Origin: Nemertoderma westbladi
Taxonomy: Eukaryota; Xenacoelomorpha; Nemertodermatida; Nemertodermatidae
Assembly: GCA_032718475.1 (NCBI GenBank)
Contig: JAUCBJ010004012.1
Span: forward strand, 1-37,248
DNA length: 37,248 bases
Direction of reading: 5' to 3'
In this document: piece after piece, positions 22,487 through 32,499 of the stretch
Numbering within the stretch: the stretch's first letter is position 1
Layout: every line of letters begins with the position of its first letter
The notes under the pieces: model-generated
The model's input: only the letters and a program-made list of their open reading frames with translations
The model's database searches: none
What the model was told of the DNA's origin: nothing
Translations under genes and position numbers: made by a program

Positions 22487-23048
22487 CGTGATTCTCTCCA
22501 GTGATAGACTCTGTTTCATTCACGTCGTTCATGTGAAAATCGAAACTTCCTTCTGCGCTCAGATAACTGCCACTTCCCTCGCTACGATCGATGTTGTCGC
22601 TGTACCATTCATACGGACCTGGCGGAGAATCCGTCGCTTTCCTTCTGTAATAAGGAAGTACCAGATCCGAGTTGGTACAGGCCACGGATTCCTTGTCTGA
22701 ATCATCCTCACAAACATCGACAATAATATCCTCAAATATGGAGTGATCCATAGAGATTGATCCATCTTCTTCTTCGTCTTCAACTATAACATCCATCGGT
22801 TCGTCGTCGATACCAACTATCTTATCTTCAGGAATAACTTCCCTCCCAGACACTCTATTAGTCTTTTCCTTCATAAAATCTGGGGGTTCTATTGGCTTGT
22901 CTCTGAGTTCGTTAAAACCTAAAGACGTCAGCATCTCGAATTGTTCCTTCAAGGCCAACGATCGACGCCTATCAAAGATGCTCATTAACTCCCATTCGTT
23001 GTCGGTGAAATAGTGACGGATGGAATCGAACTCGGAATCCATTGACAT
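22487..23048 (-). CDS. PRDM9-like gene, exon 1 (KRAB domain)
   Basis: The first exon encodes residues 1-187. Residues 7-58 are KRAB-like: YFTDNEWELMSIFDRR, then LKEQFEMLTSLGFNELR and EPPDFM, matching the F-x-YF-EW-x-LKxxYxxLxSLG pattern of the domain that in vertebrates recruits partners such as EWSR1 and CXXC1 in PRDM9 (KAP1 for most KRAB fingers). An acidic, Ser-rich tail follows. The ATG at 23048 is chosen because it is the first in frame, sits after GAAGAGTT-type leader DNA and is conserved in the pseudogene copy. The frame runs on into a stop at 22479; splicing at CACG|GTGGTT (22487/22486) instead joins exon 2 in frame. Neighbours: complete gene with 18851-20778 downstream. Confidence 0.88.
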
Positions 23049-23291
23049 CTCGAAGAGTTAATATATGATATAAAGTGATTTAAAAATACAATATACTATT
23101 ACAATACAGTTGGAATTTTTGATATTCCAAAAGTAGAACATAAACTGCAAAACGAATATAATATATATACAGTAGGTATTGTAGTAGCTTGCTAAATTAA
23201 GCTATTGTATACGGTGGCTGAAAGCGGCTGTAGGATAGGTGTCATACGGGTCTGGTCTGGGCGGTGTCTGTCGGTCTGTAAGTAGGTCGAC
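23049..23291 (-). promoter_or_regulatory. 5' flank of the PRDM9-like gene
   Basis: AT-rich leader, conserved almost unchanged upstream of the pseudogene copy (2811-3060). On the minus strand it contains TTTTGCAG near 23145 and CCGCTTTCAG|CCACC at 23213-23229, either of which could be the acceptor of a 5' noncoding intron. No clear TATA-plus-start arrangement is provable. Confidence 0.35.
23213..23229 (+). repeat. Intron-end motif upstream of the KRAB exon
   Basis: GGTGGCTGAAAGCGGCT is the same word as the acceptor edge of the intron at 20775-20792, in the same orientation, and the inverse of the donor edge at 22469-22486. The KRAB exon is thus bracketed by an inverted pair. Confidence 0.6.
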
Positions 23292-24983
23292 TACTACTAC
23301 TAGGATCGGCATGGTGCATTGCAGCTGCATTTCAAGAATGCCGTGCCGGCTTGTCAACAAAATTGCACCGCCACACCTCCCTATCACCCATGATATTTGC
23401 TAGATCATCCGCATCTTCAAGGCCAGTGTCCTTTAAGATGCGTCTGTCCCAAGAAAGTCATGGGCTGTCCACCATGCTTATTCACTCCATGAGGCTGCCA
23501 AAGTACAAGATAAGCACTGGCTGGATCTCACGGCGAAAGCAATGTCCTGCAAAGCGGAGGCGATTTTGTTCTAGTGTCAAGCTTGGGGGAACCAATGAGA
23601 TACCTCCAATGTTACTTGTGACCACTGGGTCCACTATGAGTCCATAGCTTTCCAGTTCGCTTCTTGAACTGGGTTCCAGCCGAAAACAATCCATTTCCAG
23701 AGATAAAATCCTGAAGATGGACAGAATTTCGGTTAACACTATTGCTATAGACCCAGGGCGATGTAGGTGATTGGTGTAGACTTGCATTAAAGTCTCCACG
23801 GAATGTTAAGAATGCATGCTGATCCACTCCATCAGTAGCTGCTTGTAGATTGTGGTAGAAATTTTCCACCTCCTCTACAGGGGCAACACTAGTTGGAGAG
23901 TAGCACACAATCAGAACCACCTTAGGAAACTTCTTAGCCAGTCTTCCAGAACATGAGAAGTGGCAACGGATGATGCGGTTAGAGATTTGCTCTATTTTGT
24001 CCAATGCTGCATGTGCAGTTGGATTCATCAATAGACCAATTCCACCATTGCCACTATCATCTGCTGACGCGAGGGCGAGTCGCCAACCGCCCCCCATGTC
24101 CTTAATCAGAACCTCATCAGTCTGTCCAGTCTGCATTCGGTGCTCTTGAACACCCACTGCGATAAGAGAAAGCTTATCTGCCAAGGCAGTCAGCTCACCT
24201 TGTCGCATTGGGGACCCGAGTGTTAGGGTGTTTACTGAGGCTAGTCTAGTGACTTGCCTCTGATTCACCAATGGCTTTGTTGGTCGGGGTGGAACATGAG
24301 AGTAGCCTCCAACTCCAGAATCCCTCTCCCATCACAATCTGGCCTCCCTGGTGACCCAGGGTGTGGGCCAGAAAGGTCATCAGGAAAGGGGCTCCAAGAA
24401 TTGTTGGCTGCTCTCTCTCCAGTAGGGGGTGAGACAGGCAGCCGGTCAGGAGTTAACTGACGCCTGTGAGGCCGATTGTGTCCGGTAATTCCACTGGCCT
24501 CTAGTGGCCTGACCTCCGCATTACTAATGTAATCCATAGTGGGGGTTGGGGGGTGCTTTTTTGCCGAGTCAGCTCTCGGGGCAAATACCACACCCTGGTT
24601 TGCCATTCCACAGGGTGGGTGTCGCAATGAAGTCAGATATGAGGCCCATCACCCTTATCTACTCTGGCGCACATGACCCACCATTTGCTGTTGCAGCTCA
24701 TCTGCTGGGTCATGCCCTGTACCCTTGCTGCCAGGTGCAGGTCGCAGTGAAGTGCTCTCAGAGTGGACCTGAGAACACTCTACTCCTGACAAGCCATTGG
24801 TAGATCACCATCTGCCTGGTCAGGCCATATACCCCTGCAGCCAAGTATATGGGTCCTTAATCCAGGACCAAGGGCGTCCTTATCCCAGAACGATGGGGGT
24901 CCTAGTTACAGGACCAGATTTGCCCTAGTAAGAGGGTCTATGCAGCTACAGGTGGCACCTCCTTTATGCTGCATGGAGGTGGC
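23292..24983 (-). mobile_element. RTE-like LINE, internally deleted, with 12-bp target duplication
   Basis: Read on minus: a 5' UTR (24983 to about 24630), a broken N-terminal frame (24627-24265), then an endonuclease segment (24271-23612) with LASVNTLTLGSP, VGVQEHRMQ, GGIGLLMNPT, GDFNAS and KLWTHSGPSGHK, the QEHR and GDFNA blocks being AP-endonuclease motifs. At about 23612 the sequence jumps directly to the 3' end of the element (RFAGHCFRR, then DLANIMGDRE) and the (TAG)n-type tail at 23292-23302. All of RT is missing. AAGTAGGTCGAC flanks both ends (23280-23291 and 24984-24995) and occurs once at the empty site in block A1 (3050-3062). It is a non-autonomous, recently mobile copy. Confidence 0.88.
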
Positions 24984-25511
24984 AAGTAGGTCGACGGTTA
25001 ACGCTATAAAAATAAACTACCGGAAAATAAAAAAAATAAACGGAAACAAACGCTCGTGATTGGCGGTTTCCAATGTGGGAATTTTGAAACTCACTATAGT
25101 TTTGTACGGTTGTTTAAGTGGTATTGTATATGCAGCACCCTGGTTTAGTGGTGACATTCCTGGGCTCCCAATCATTCCTAGCCCAAACCTGGCTTTCATC
25201 CTTATCTGGTGGATAAATGGGAACTTACTGTGGAAGATCACCTATATTGGTAAACAGGCATTCCTTGGCTTAACGAGCCTAAAAGATTCTCCCATTCATT
25301 AAGTGGTAGTATTCACTTACAACATAAAGTTTATGTTTATTTTACTGTGTAATATACTTTATTTTGCATTAATATCTGTCTGTACAATATAGTTTCCGTA
25401 ATTTTTCCTCTATTTTAAACAACAACCGAACAAATACAGAAATGTTGATTGCATTTGTACAGTTATGTAGTCATTTGAATATAGGATCAGGTGACAAAGT
25501 CAGGTGGGATA

Positions 25512-26256
25512 ACTACTACTATAATCGGCCTGCTGCATTTAAACTGCACATTGAGATACTATGCCAGCTTAACAAAAACATATTCTCACCATCATGTAAT
25601 CCACAATTGAAAAGCCCAATTGAGCGCGCATTACGACTGCTATGTCAATCAAAGTTGCACCGCCACAACTCCCCATCCCCCATGAATTTAAGGAGATTAT
25701 TCACATTATTCAAAGCCCATAGTCCTTTAGGAGGCGTTTCACGAAAGTCACGGGCTGCCACCATGCTTATTCACTCCATGAGGACGCCAAAGCGCAAGAT
25801 TATGCACTGGCTGGTTCTGCAGGCGAAATCAATGTCCTGCAAAGCGGGGGCGGTTCTGTTCAAGTGTCAAGCTAGGGGAGACTAATGAAACACCTCCAAG
25901 GTTGTATAGACTGATAGAGGCTACGGTTGGAGATGTGTTCCTTGTACTTGACACAATGAGCTCAACACAGCATTATTGAGAAAGTGCGATCCAGAGATTT
26001 GGTGTCCGCAGTTGCAGTTAGAGCCCAGTATGGACTCCCGTACAGGATAAGAGTACTGGTACTACTACTGCCATAATAAATAATCGAACCTTAAGTTTCC
26101 GTTTTATTTTATTGGACTTCCAAATAATGTAGACTATTTTACGCCGCCCATGCCTTCCCCTTACATATCGGAAGGTCTGAAATTCGAATCCATAATCCCA
26201 AGTACCAGAAGTCATCCACGTGCTCAAGCAAGCCGTCCCTAGAGCTTAAATGCCCC
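25512..26256 (-). mobile_element. RTE-like LINE 3' end, old copy in block A2
   Basis: Counterpart of 3583-4320. It has the same tail, the same C-terminal RT residues on minus (PRFAGHCFRR-type, PHGVNKHGG) and similar decay, so it was already inserted before block A duplicated. Confidence 0.75.
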
Positions 26257-27182
26257 TTTCAAACAATGACCATAAAATGATCCAAACCACCACATTAGTA
26301 GCCAGCTGCAAATGGGGTGTAAAAATCACGAAAAAAAAGTAATTATTCGAGGAATCGGAACAAAAGCACGTGGTGGCATGAACAGAACATCGAAAATGAG
26401 CAGTAACATGAACAGAACACAACATCGAAATACCGGTACGTGGTAATGTAAACATGAGTGGGCCTTTCGTGGAGCTGCGAACCAATAAAAAAAACAATAA
26501 TATAAATTATTACAGTATATGATACACCATACAAAAATATATAGGCCTATCCAGCTTACAGTCTGACAGTATACCACTATACCAGTAGGCCTACTTAAAA
26601 AAAATAAAATGTTATTTTATAGACTTAGGCCTACCGCCTACTGGTCATTATTCTAGAAATCAAACTTATGATAAATGAAACTATACTACCAACTACCGTT
26701 ATCTACAAATCTACAGTACCTACTGTCAGACCGTACAGGCAGATTATACGAGAAGCACTACGGTACCGTACTACCGGTACCTAATGCAGTAATGCATATC
26801 TGCATGTCAAAAGGGGAATGGTACAGAGTTAGAGAAAGTTTCACTTTATCGATTACCGGTATCATACTAAAACTACAGTAAATGCCTGATGGGTATTGCC
26901 TACAATAGTGAATTCCTTGCTTGTGTGCAACTGACTGAATGTGTTGCAACAGAGTCTGTATTCAGAAAATGTTTCACTTTAGGGCCTACCGACTTTTATA
27001 CTTCTACATGTACAGCCTATTATGATGTCAACGTCTACGAGTCTGCATGTGTATAACTATAGCAGACAAGTCTGTCTTCAGGAAATGTTTCACTTTCACA
27101 TTTGCAACCTACAGTATTGCGACTTGTCAGATATGTGCTAGAATACATCCTGTGTCTTTGTAGGGTCGGTAATCGCCACTAA
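26257..27182. other. Noncoding right part of block A2
   Basis: Matches 4321-4647 and 5450-6217. It is rich in GGCCTA and ACCGGT words. I see no gene. Confidence 0.55.
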
Positions 27183-27244
27183 TCTACTACTAGGATCGGC
27201 ATGCTGCATTGCAGCTGCATTTTGAAGAATGCTGTGCCGGCTTG
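27183..27244 (-). mobile_element. Very short RTE-like LINE 3' end
   Basis: Only about 60 bp: a tail TACTACTAGGATCGGCATGC followed by TGCATTGCAGCTGCAT and GCTGTGCCGGCTTG, identical in order to the ends at 12190-12250 and 23292-23355. It is an extreme 5' truncation marking the right edge of block A homology. Confidence 0.75.
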
Positions 27245-27327
27245 ACTTTAATAATAAAGTCGCGACTAAAATAATAAAGTCGCGACTTTAATATTAAAGT
27301 CGCGACTTTAATAATGGAGTCGCGACA
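27245..27327. repeat. Palindromic AAAGTCGCGACTTT array
   Basis: Four units of (A)AAGTCGCGAC(TTT) separated by AATAATA. The stretch 27275-27310 is a perfect 36-bp palindrome centred on AATATT, built from two copies of TAAAGTCGCGACTTTA. Each unit also has the NruI-type TCGCGA core. It lies between the LINE tail and the BEL/Pao relic. Confidence 0.85.
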
Positions 27328-27438
27328 ATATTCGTGAATATATGGCATGAAATTTGGGACGAATATAATTAGCGAATAAAAATACAAAATGTATGCCATA
27401 AAAGACATTATTCCTCCACATGTCACGTAGTACATCAG

Positions 27439-27879
27439 GTGGCAGACAGGAAACAATTTCTTAACAAACATGGTCACTGTTACACGTGCCTCGGGACAAA
27501 TCATCAGGCGCGAGATTGTCTTAAGCGTAAACCCTGTTATAAATGCAAAAAAATTGGACATCATGTAACAATATGCGATACAAATAAGGCAACATTCGCT
27601 AATATAGTCACAAATAAAAATGCTGAAAAACATGTATCATCACAACAGTCGCAAGAAACAAAAGAGGAATCAACTACAGCCATGGTTGCACCCACGTTCA
27701 ACAATGACATACCGGTATGCAAATGTATGCCAGTTGTTCTTTTACAAACAGCTGTAATATATTGCATACATACAACAGGTCACACGAATACATTGAATAC
27801 CTTATTTGATCCAGGAAGTGAAAGGACATTCATTACACAAGAATTTGTTAACGAGCATAATTTAAGGCCATTACAGTAG
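27439..27879 (+). pseudogene. BEL/Pao gag nucleocapsid and protease remnant
   Basis: Two CX2CX4HX4C knuckles near the N-terminus (CYTCLGTNHQARDC and CYKCKKIGHHVTIC) are followed, after a linker, by the protease motif FDPGSERTFIT (D-x-G-S type). The frame stops before the rest of protease. The knuckle-protease order is that of BEL/Pao polyproteins. Confidence 0.85.
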
Positions 27880-28114
27880 GACAAGATAGAATGTCCGCTC
27901 AAGGATTTGGTGGAGGCAAGAAGGTTGCGCTAAATCAAACAGATATTCAAAGTAAACTTGTTGTTGCGGAATGGGTCAATTGCTGCTATAGAAGCAGTTG
28001 TTGTACCTAAAATATGTGAGCCATTACAAAATAATATAACTTCTAGTGAATGGAGAGCAAAACTTTCACTCAAGGCAACAGATCCCGCAGATCCTACATT
28101 AATGTCAGACTCAC

Positions 28115-28588
28115 ATGATACATTTTCCAGTACAACTACTTGTAGGGGCAGACTACTACTGGGAGTTTGCCAGCGGTACTTGTATCCGCTCATCTGACTC
28201 TAATTTCGTAGCTAAAGACAGCGGAGTAGGGTGGTTATCAGGGAAAGTTTATGGAACAAACTTTCATGGTTCAACAAATTTAAACAAATCAAACAATGTT
28301 ACATGCAACTTAATAGAAACTCAAAAAATGGAGTCGAACAAATCACAAACTAACAATAACAATGATAATCTGATAAATTTGTTGAATGCTTTTTTGTCAC
28401 TTGAAAGCATCGGAATAAACGATGCTGATGAGAAAACCACAAACATCATAGAAAATATAACAAAAATAGATGGTCTATATTCAGTAGGATTACCGTGGAA
28501 AATTAATCCCGAAAGTTTATTGGATCATTTCACATTTTGCTCCAAGCAACAAACTATCATCTCTGTTACGGCGTTTAATCAAATCTGA
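28115..28588 (+). pseudogene. BEL/Pao protease-RT linker remnant
   Basis: A frame beginning in protease-like DNA (QLLVGADYYWEFASG; LVGADYYW is a conserved BEL/Pao block) continues through a polar linker and ends at PWKINPESLLDHF, close to the start of RT. A frameshift separates it from the RT frame at 28695. Confidence 0.75.
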
Positions 28589-28694
28589 TCTCCTTGAAAG
28601 ATATGACAACGTTATAAATGAGCATTTCCAAAAGGGTTACAGAGAAAAGGTCGATTATAAGGAGCCTTTGAGAGACAGCTCAGGTGCTCATTAA

Positions 28695-29492
28695 ATGCCG
28701 CGTCATGGTGTAATAAAGGAACAACGTGAGACCACCAAACTTCGCGTCGTTTTCAATGCATCTGCAAGAACGTATTCAACTGACCTGTCTCTTAATGACT
28801 GTCTAGAATCCGGCCCAAATTCCATACCAAAATTGTGCCACAATTTACTATATTATTTCCGCATCCATAATATATCCGATATAGAACAAGCCTTTATGCG
28901 TTGTCAGATTGATCAAGCGGACAGAAACTATTTACGTTTAAGTGCCATATTAGAACACCACTTACAAATAGAATCGAAATCCGCAATTACTCTAGAAGCG
29001 ACTGCAATCCCTAAACTACAAGACAATATGTATGTAGACGATTTAAATACGGGGGTCAATGACATATCAGAAGGTCGACAACTCCAATTGGCGACAAAGT
29101 CAATCTTGGCTAGAGGCGGTTTTAATATTCGTCGTTGGAAAACAAACGATATAGAACTAAGTCAAATTTTCAATCAGACCGAAGAAAATGAAATGAAACA
29201 AATAGAAACTAGCAAAAAAAGTAATCACAAAAATCCTATAGATAGTACAGATAACAAACTTGAAGATATTCAAACATATGCTAAAGTTTCTATTGCACAA
29301 CCTGAACCACAAAATAATAACACTAATCGGGTTTTAGGGCAATTATGGCATCTAAAGGATGACAAATTAGGTTTTGATCTAAGTAGTGTTCACAAATATA
29401 TATCAACCATTACACCATCAAAAAGGGGCGTGCTGCAATTAATTGCAAGAATTTACGACCCACTGGGGTTTCTCTGGGGTTGTGAACAATGA
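28695..29492 (+). pseudogene. BEL/Pao reverse transcriptase remnant
   Basis: RT opens with TTKLRVVFNASA and SLNDCLESGP, the BEL/Pao-specific block, then SDIEQAFMRCQI (motif A). It jumps to LEHHLQ and NMYVDDLNTG (YVDD active site), so the ~40-60 residues with motif B are missing. RRWKTN and GVLQLIARIYDPLGFL follow. The in-frame gap means an inactive polymerase even without the other breaks. Confidence 0.88.
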
Positions 29493-30266
29493 AAGCGACA
29501 CTACAAACTTTGGCAAAGGAAAAGGTTGAATGGGATGAAAATATTCCATCACACCTTCTTCCATTGAGGAAGAAATGGTTTGATGGACTTTTAGTTCTCA
29601 GGCATTTCGAAATTAACAGATGTCTTTTTAATACAACACGAAAAATTGTATCCATTCAATTGCACGGGTTCTCCGATGCAAGTAAACAATTATATGCAGC
29701 TGTTACATACATCAGAGCAGAATACTCTGATACATCAGTCAGCGTCACACTTTTATCGGCCAAGTCAAAAGTATGCCCGCTGGCTAAACAGTCAATGCCC
29801 AGACTAGAATTATTAGGGACCTTAATCTTGACTAGCAAAGTTCACATTTACAGGACTACGATTTTCAACAACAAAATGTACTGTATACTTGTGGACAGAC
29901 GCTTACGACGTTTTGTGTTGGATAAAATCAACTAACCAAAACTGTAAGCAGTTTGTTCAAAATCGCCTAGCAGAAATTCGTAAATTAACAACCGAGTTAA
30001 TTGCCCAATGGCGACACTGTCCAGGTTCGATGAACCCGGCTGATATGCCAACAAGAGGTTTGTCAGCAGAACAATTACTAAACTCAAATATTTGGAGACA
30101 TGGTCCAAAATTTCTGAGTATAGGGGGCGAAGTCACATGGCCAAATAAGACAGTCAATGAGCACAATGTATCGACATGTTATTTCAAAGAAATTAAGTCA
30201 TTGGCAGTAACAACCTCTGGTCCAAATAATACTAGGGTATGTTCAATACTAGGGTATGTGTTATAG
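29489..30266 (+). pseudogene. BEL/Pao RNase H remnant
   Basis: Two overlapping frames carry LHGFSDASKQLYAAV (first RNase H aspartate region) and SMPRLELLG, then after a frameshift WTDAYDVLCWIKS, VQNRLAEIRK and the conserved SMNPADMPTRG. The order is colinear with intact elements. Confidence 0.85.
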
Positions 30267-31361
30267 ACAGTTCAGAATTCAGCGTGAAATCTGTTCCGGT
30301 TCGTAGATTAGCATGGGTAATGCGATATATTCATAACATACGACGCAAGATACACAAACAACCATTAGTTCTAGAACAACATCTGTCCACTATAGAACTA
30401 AATAACGCAGAAATAAAAATCATTAAACATTCACAAGAACAACACTTTGTGGAAGAATTAAAATATCTATACAACCCTAAAGTCGAAAGGTGTACAAACC
30501 TGGTTAAACAATTCAATTTATTTCTAGATACAGAAAATGAATTGATTCGCGCCAAGGGACGTGTGTGTCACTCAGTTATACCTTGGCACACACAGAATCC
30601 AATTATGTTGCCAGCCGGCGACCAATTTACACGTTTACTAGTCTTACAGGCACACTCAAGAGTAATGCATTCAAGAGTACGTGATACTCTGGCAGAAATC
30701 CGCGAGAAATTTTGGATTCCTCGTGGTAGACAAGTGATAGCAAAAATAATACGCAATTGCGTAATATGCAAACATGTGCAAGGAACGGCATATGCATGCA
30801 TCGCCATAAACTAGTCCTCTACCCATTGAACGGATCGACAGTGATTCGCTTCCATTTTATCATACCGGTATAGACTTTTGTGGACCACTAAACTTTGTAA
30901 AAAACACTAGAAATTCATCATGAATTAACAAAGGTTCATATTTGTCTTTTTACTTGTGCAGTAATATACGTGCAGTTCCTATGGAACTTGTTCCTAATTT
31001 AAGTGTGAGTTCGTTTCAAAATGCATTCAGTTGATTCATAGGACGCAGGGGCGTCCCATCAATGATCTTTTCCGATAATGCATCAACCTTTAAACGATCG
31101 TCTAAGGAATTCAAGGTATTCAAGAAACTTGTTGACAACGAGATTGTCAAACGTGAATTTGGGGAATTGAAAATATATCGTAACTTTAATATAGAACGTT
31201 TTCCTGCTGCATACGGATTTATCGAAAGATGCGTAGGAATAATTAAACAATGTTTACGAAAGGTTATGGGGAGAGCAGTACTCACAATAGAGGAAATGCA
31301 AACGTTGTTGGTCTCATGCGAAGCAGCGGTAAATAGTAGACCTTTGACATTCATATGTTAG
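30239..31361 (+). pseudogene. BEL/Pao integrase remnant
   Basis: The first frame (30239-30814) ends with the integrase H2C2 zinc domain: H-x-R-V-M-H, then KFWIPRGRQ and CVICK. After a broken part with TGIDFCGPL (near 30870), the frame 31062-31361 gives IFSDNASTF and later FIERCVGIIKQCLRKVMG and EAAVNSRPL, the catalytic-core D and E regions. Several stops intervene. Confidence 0.85.
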
Positions 31362-32003
31362 CAATAATGAAAATGCTCTCACTTTATCACCAAGTCATTT
31401 CCTTGTCGGTCGTAGGCTTTGTGCTCTCCCATCACCTTCAGTTAGAAACACAAATTTAGAATTTAAACCGCGCAAACCTCATAAATAGAGTTCGCTACCA
31501 TGAAATTGCAGTGAATTGTTACTGGAACTCATTTCGAGATGACTATTTAGAGGAGTTACGAAATCGTCACCAAAATTCAAACATTACTTCTCAAGGTCAC
31601 ACGTCCCAAAAATTGGTCAAGTTTGTATACTCCACGACTCAAAAATTCCACAAGTCGAATCGATGCCCCATTACAAAGTCAAGTGACATCTATATCATCA
31701 AAACTTAACACGTCAACAAACAAATTAAACGATATTCCGGACAAGAATATCGAATCCAAACCAATCATATGCCGGTAAACCGTCGACAGAATCTAACCCA
31801 ATCAGACTTCTGCGAAAGGCAAAAACAAGTAAAAATGTGGGTTTTTACAAGGTGTGAGGGGAGATAAAATCGCTGCCAAATAATGGCTTGGGTGACGCGT
31901 TAGCACATGTACATGTACAGTAGAGGGAGAGTCATTCATAATTTCGTATCATAAACTGTAAAAAATTAGTATCGATTGACTATAGATTATAGTCAAGGGG
32001 CGG

Positions 32004-32190
32004 TGTAGTATAATTTATTGTAGAACTGAGAAAGCAATGTGTAGGTACATACAGTAGTACTATTACTATAGAAGCTTATCACTAATTCATTTGTGATCGT
32101 GCCAATGCCAATATTAATTAATCGCGGTGTGTTTTGGTCATAATTGCACTAGTAACTAAACATATGTTTCACCGTCAACAGTAGACAAAA
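32004..32190 (+). mobile_element. Possible start of BEL/Pao 3' LTR
   Basis: TGTAGTATAA right after AAGGGGCGG fits a TG...LTR start following a polypurine tract. No matching 5' LTR is in the window and the LTR end cannot be seen, so this is tentative. Confidence 0.3.
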
Positions 32191-32490
32191 TGTTGTTGAA
32201 CCATCGTATACTGATCTGATTGCTGCAATAATTTCATCAGGAATCCCATATAATGAAAGTATGCTGAACATACGTGAGCGAGAGATTGAATCAAGGGCCT
32301 TGAAGAAGTCAACAAAGATAACAGTCCTGTCTTTCTTTTTTGATAACTCTTCAATTATCCTTCTCTAAGTGTCAAAATGGGCTCCATGGTCCCATGACCT
32401 TTACGGAACCCATTCTGATTTCCACGGAGCAGTCTCTCAATGGGATCCCTGATGCGATTTAATATAATTATATTGTATAGCTTTGCAGCA
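32190..32490 (-). mobile_element. RTE-like LINE RT finger/palm fragment
   Basis: On minus: RNQNGFRKGHGTMEPILTLR, after one frameshift RIIEELSKKKDRTVIFVDF (motif A, D in FVDF), and ALDSISRSRMFSIL. It ends in noncoding DNA near 32190. This segment belongs 5' of the C-terminal LINE DNA at 32500-33365 but lies downstream of it on the same strand, so it is a separate or rearranged fragment. Confidence 0.75.
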
Positions 32491-32499
32491 AAGCTTAGC

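Larger units (their letters stand above)
22616..27182. repeat. Segmental duplication block A, copy 2
   Basis: Homologous to 2393-6217. It is interrupted at 23292-24983 by a LINE absent from copy 1, and ends at 27182 where another LINE tail has inserted. Continuing colinear homology on both sides of each insertion makes the boundaries clear. Confidence 0.85.
27420..32003 (+). mobile_element. BEL/Pao LTR retrotransposon, decayed, 5' truncated
   Basis: On the plus strand, in order: nucleocapsid zinc knuckles, aspartic protease, reverse transcriptase, RNase H, integrase zinc domain and integrase core, then a remnant of the C-terminal domain, spread over at least seven frames with stops. The RT region lacks the block between the DIEQAF motif and YVDD. 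The gag N-terminus and 5' LTR are absent. A polypurine-like AAGGGGCGG (31995-32003) followed by TGTAGTATAA at 32004 could mark the start of a 3' LTR. It cannot be active. Confidence 0.88.

Noticed and set aside
22479-23048. KRAB exon read as a complete 189-aa protein
   Set aside because: The stop falls five bases into a GT intron; splicing at 22487/22486 joins the SET exon in frame with an exact codon total.
24546-24803. Plus-strand frame over the LINE 5' UTR
   Set aside because: It lies antisense within the element's UTR and has no motif.
27245-27327. CRISPR-like array
   Set aside because: The repeats are short palindromes with no unique spacers, in a eukaryotic retroelement setting.
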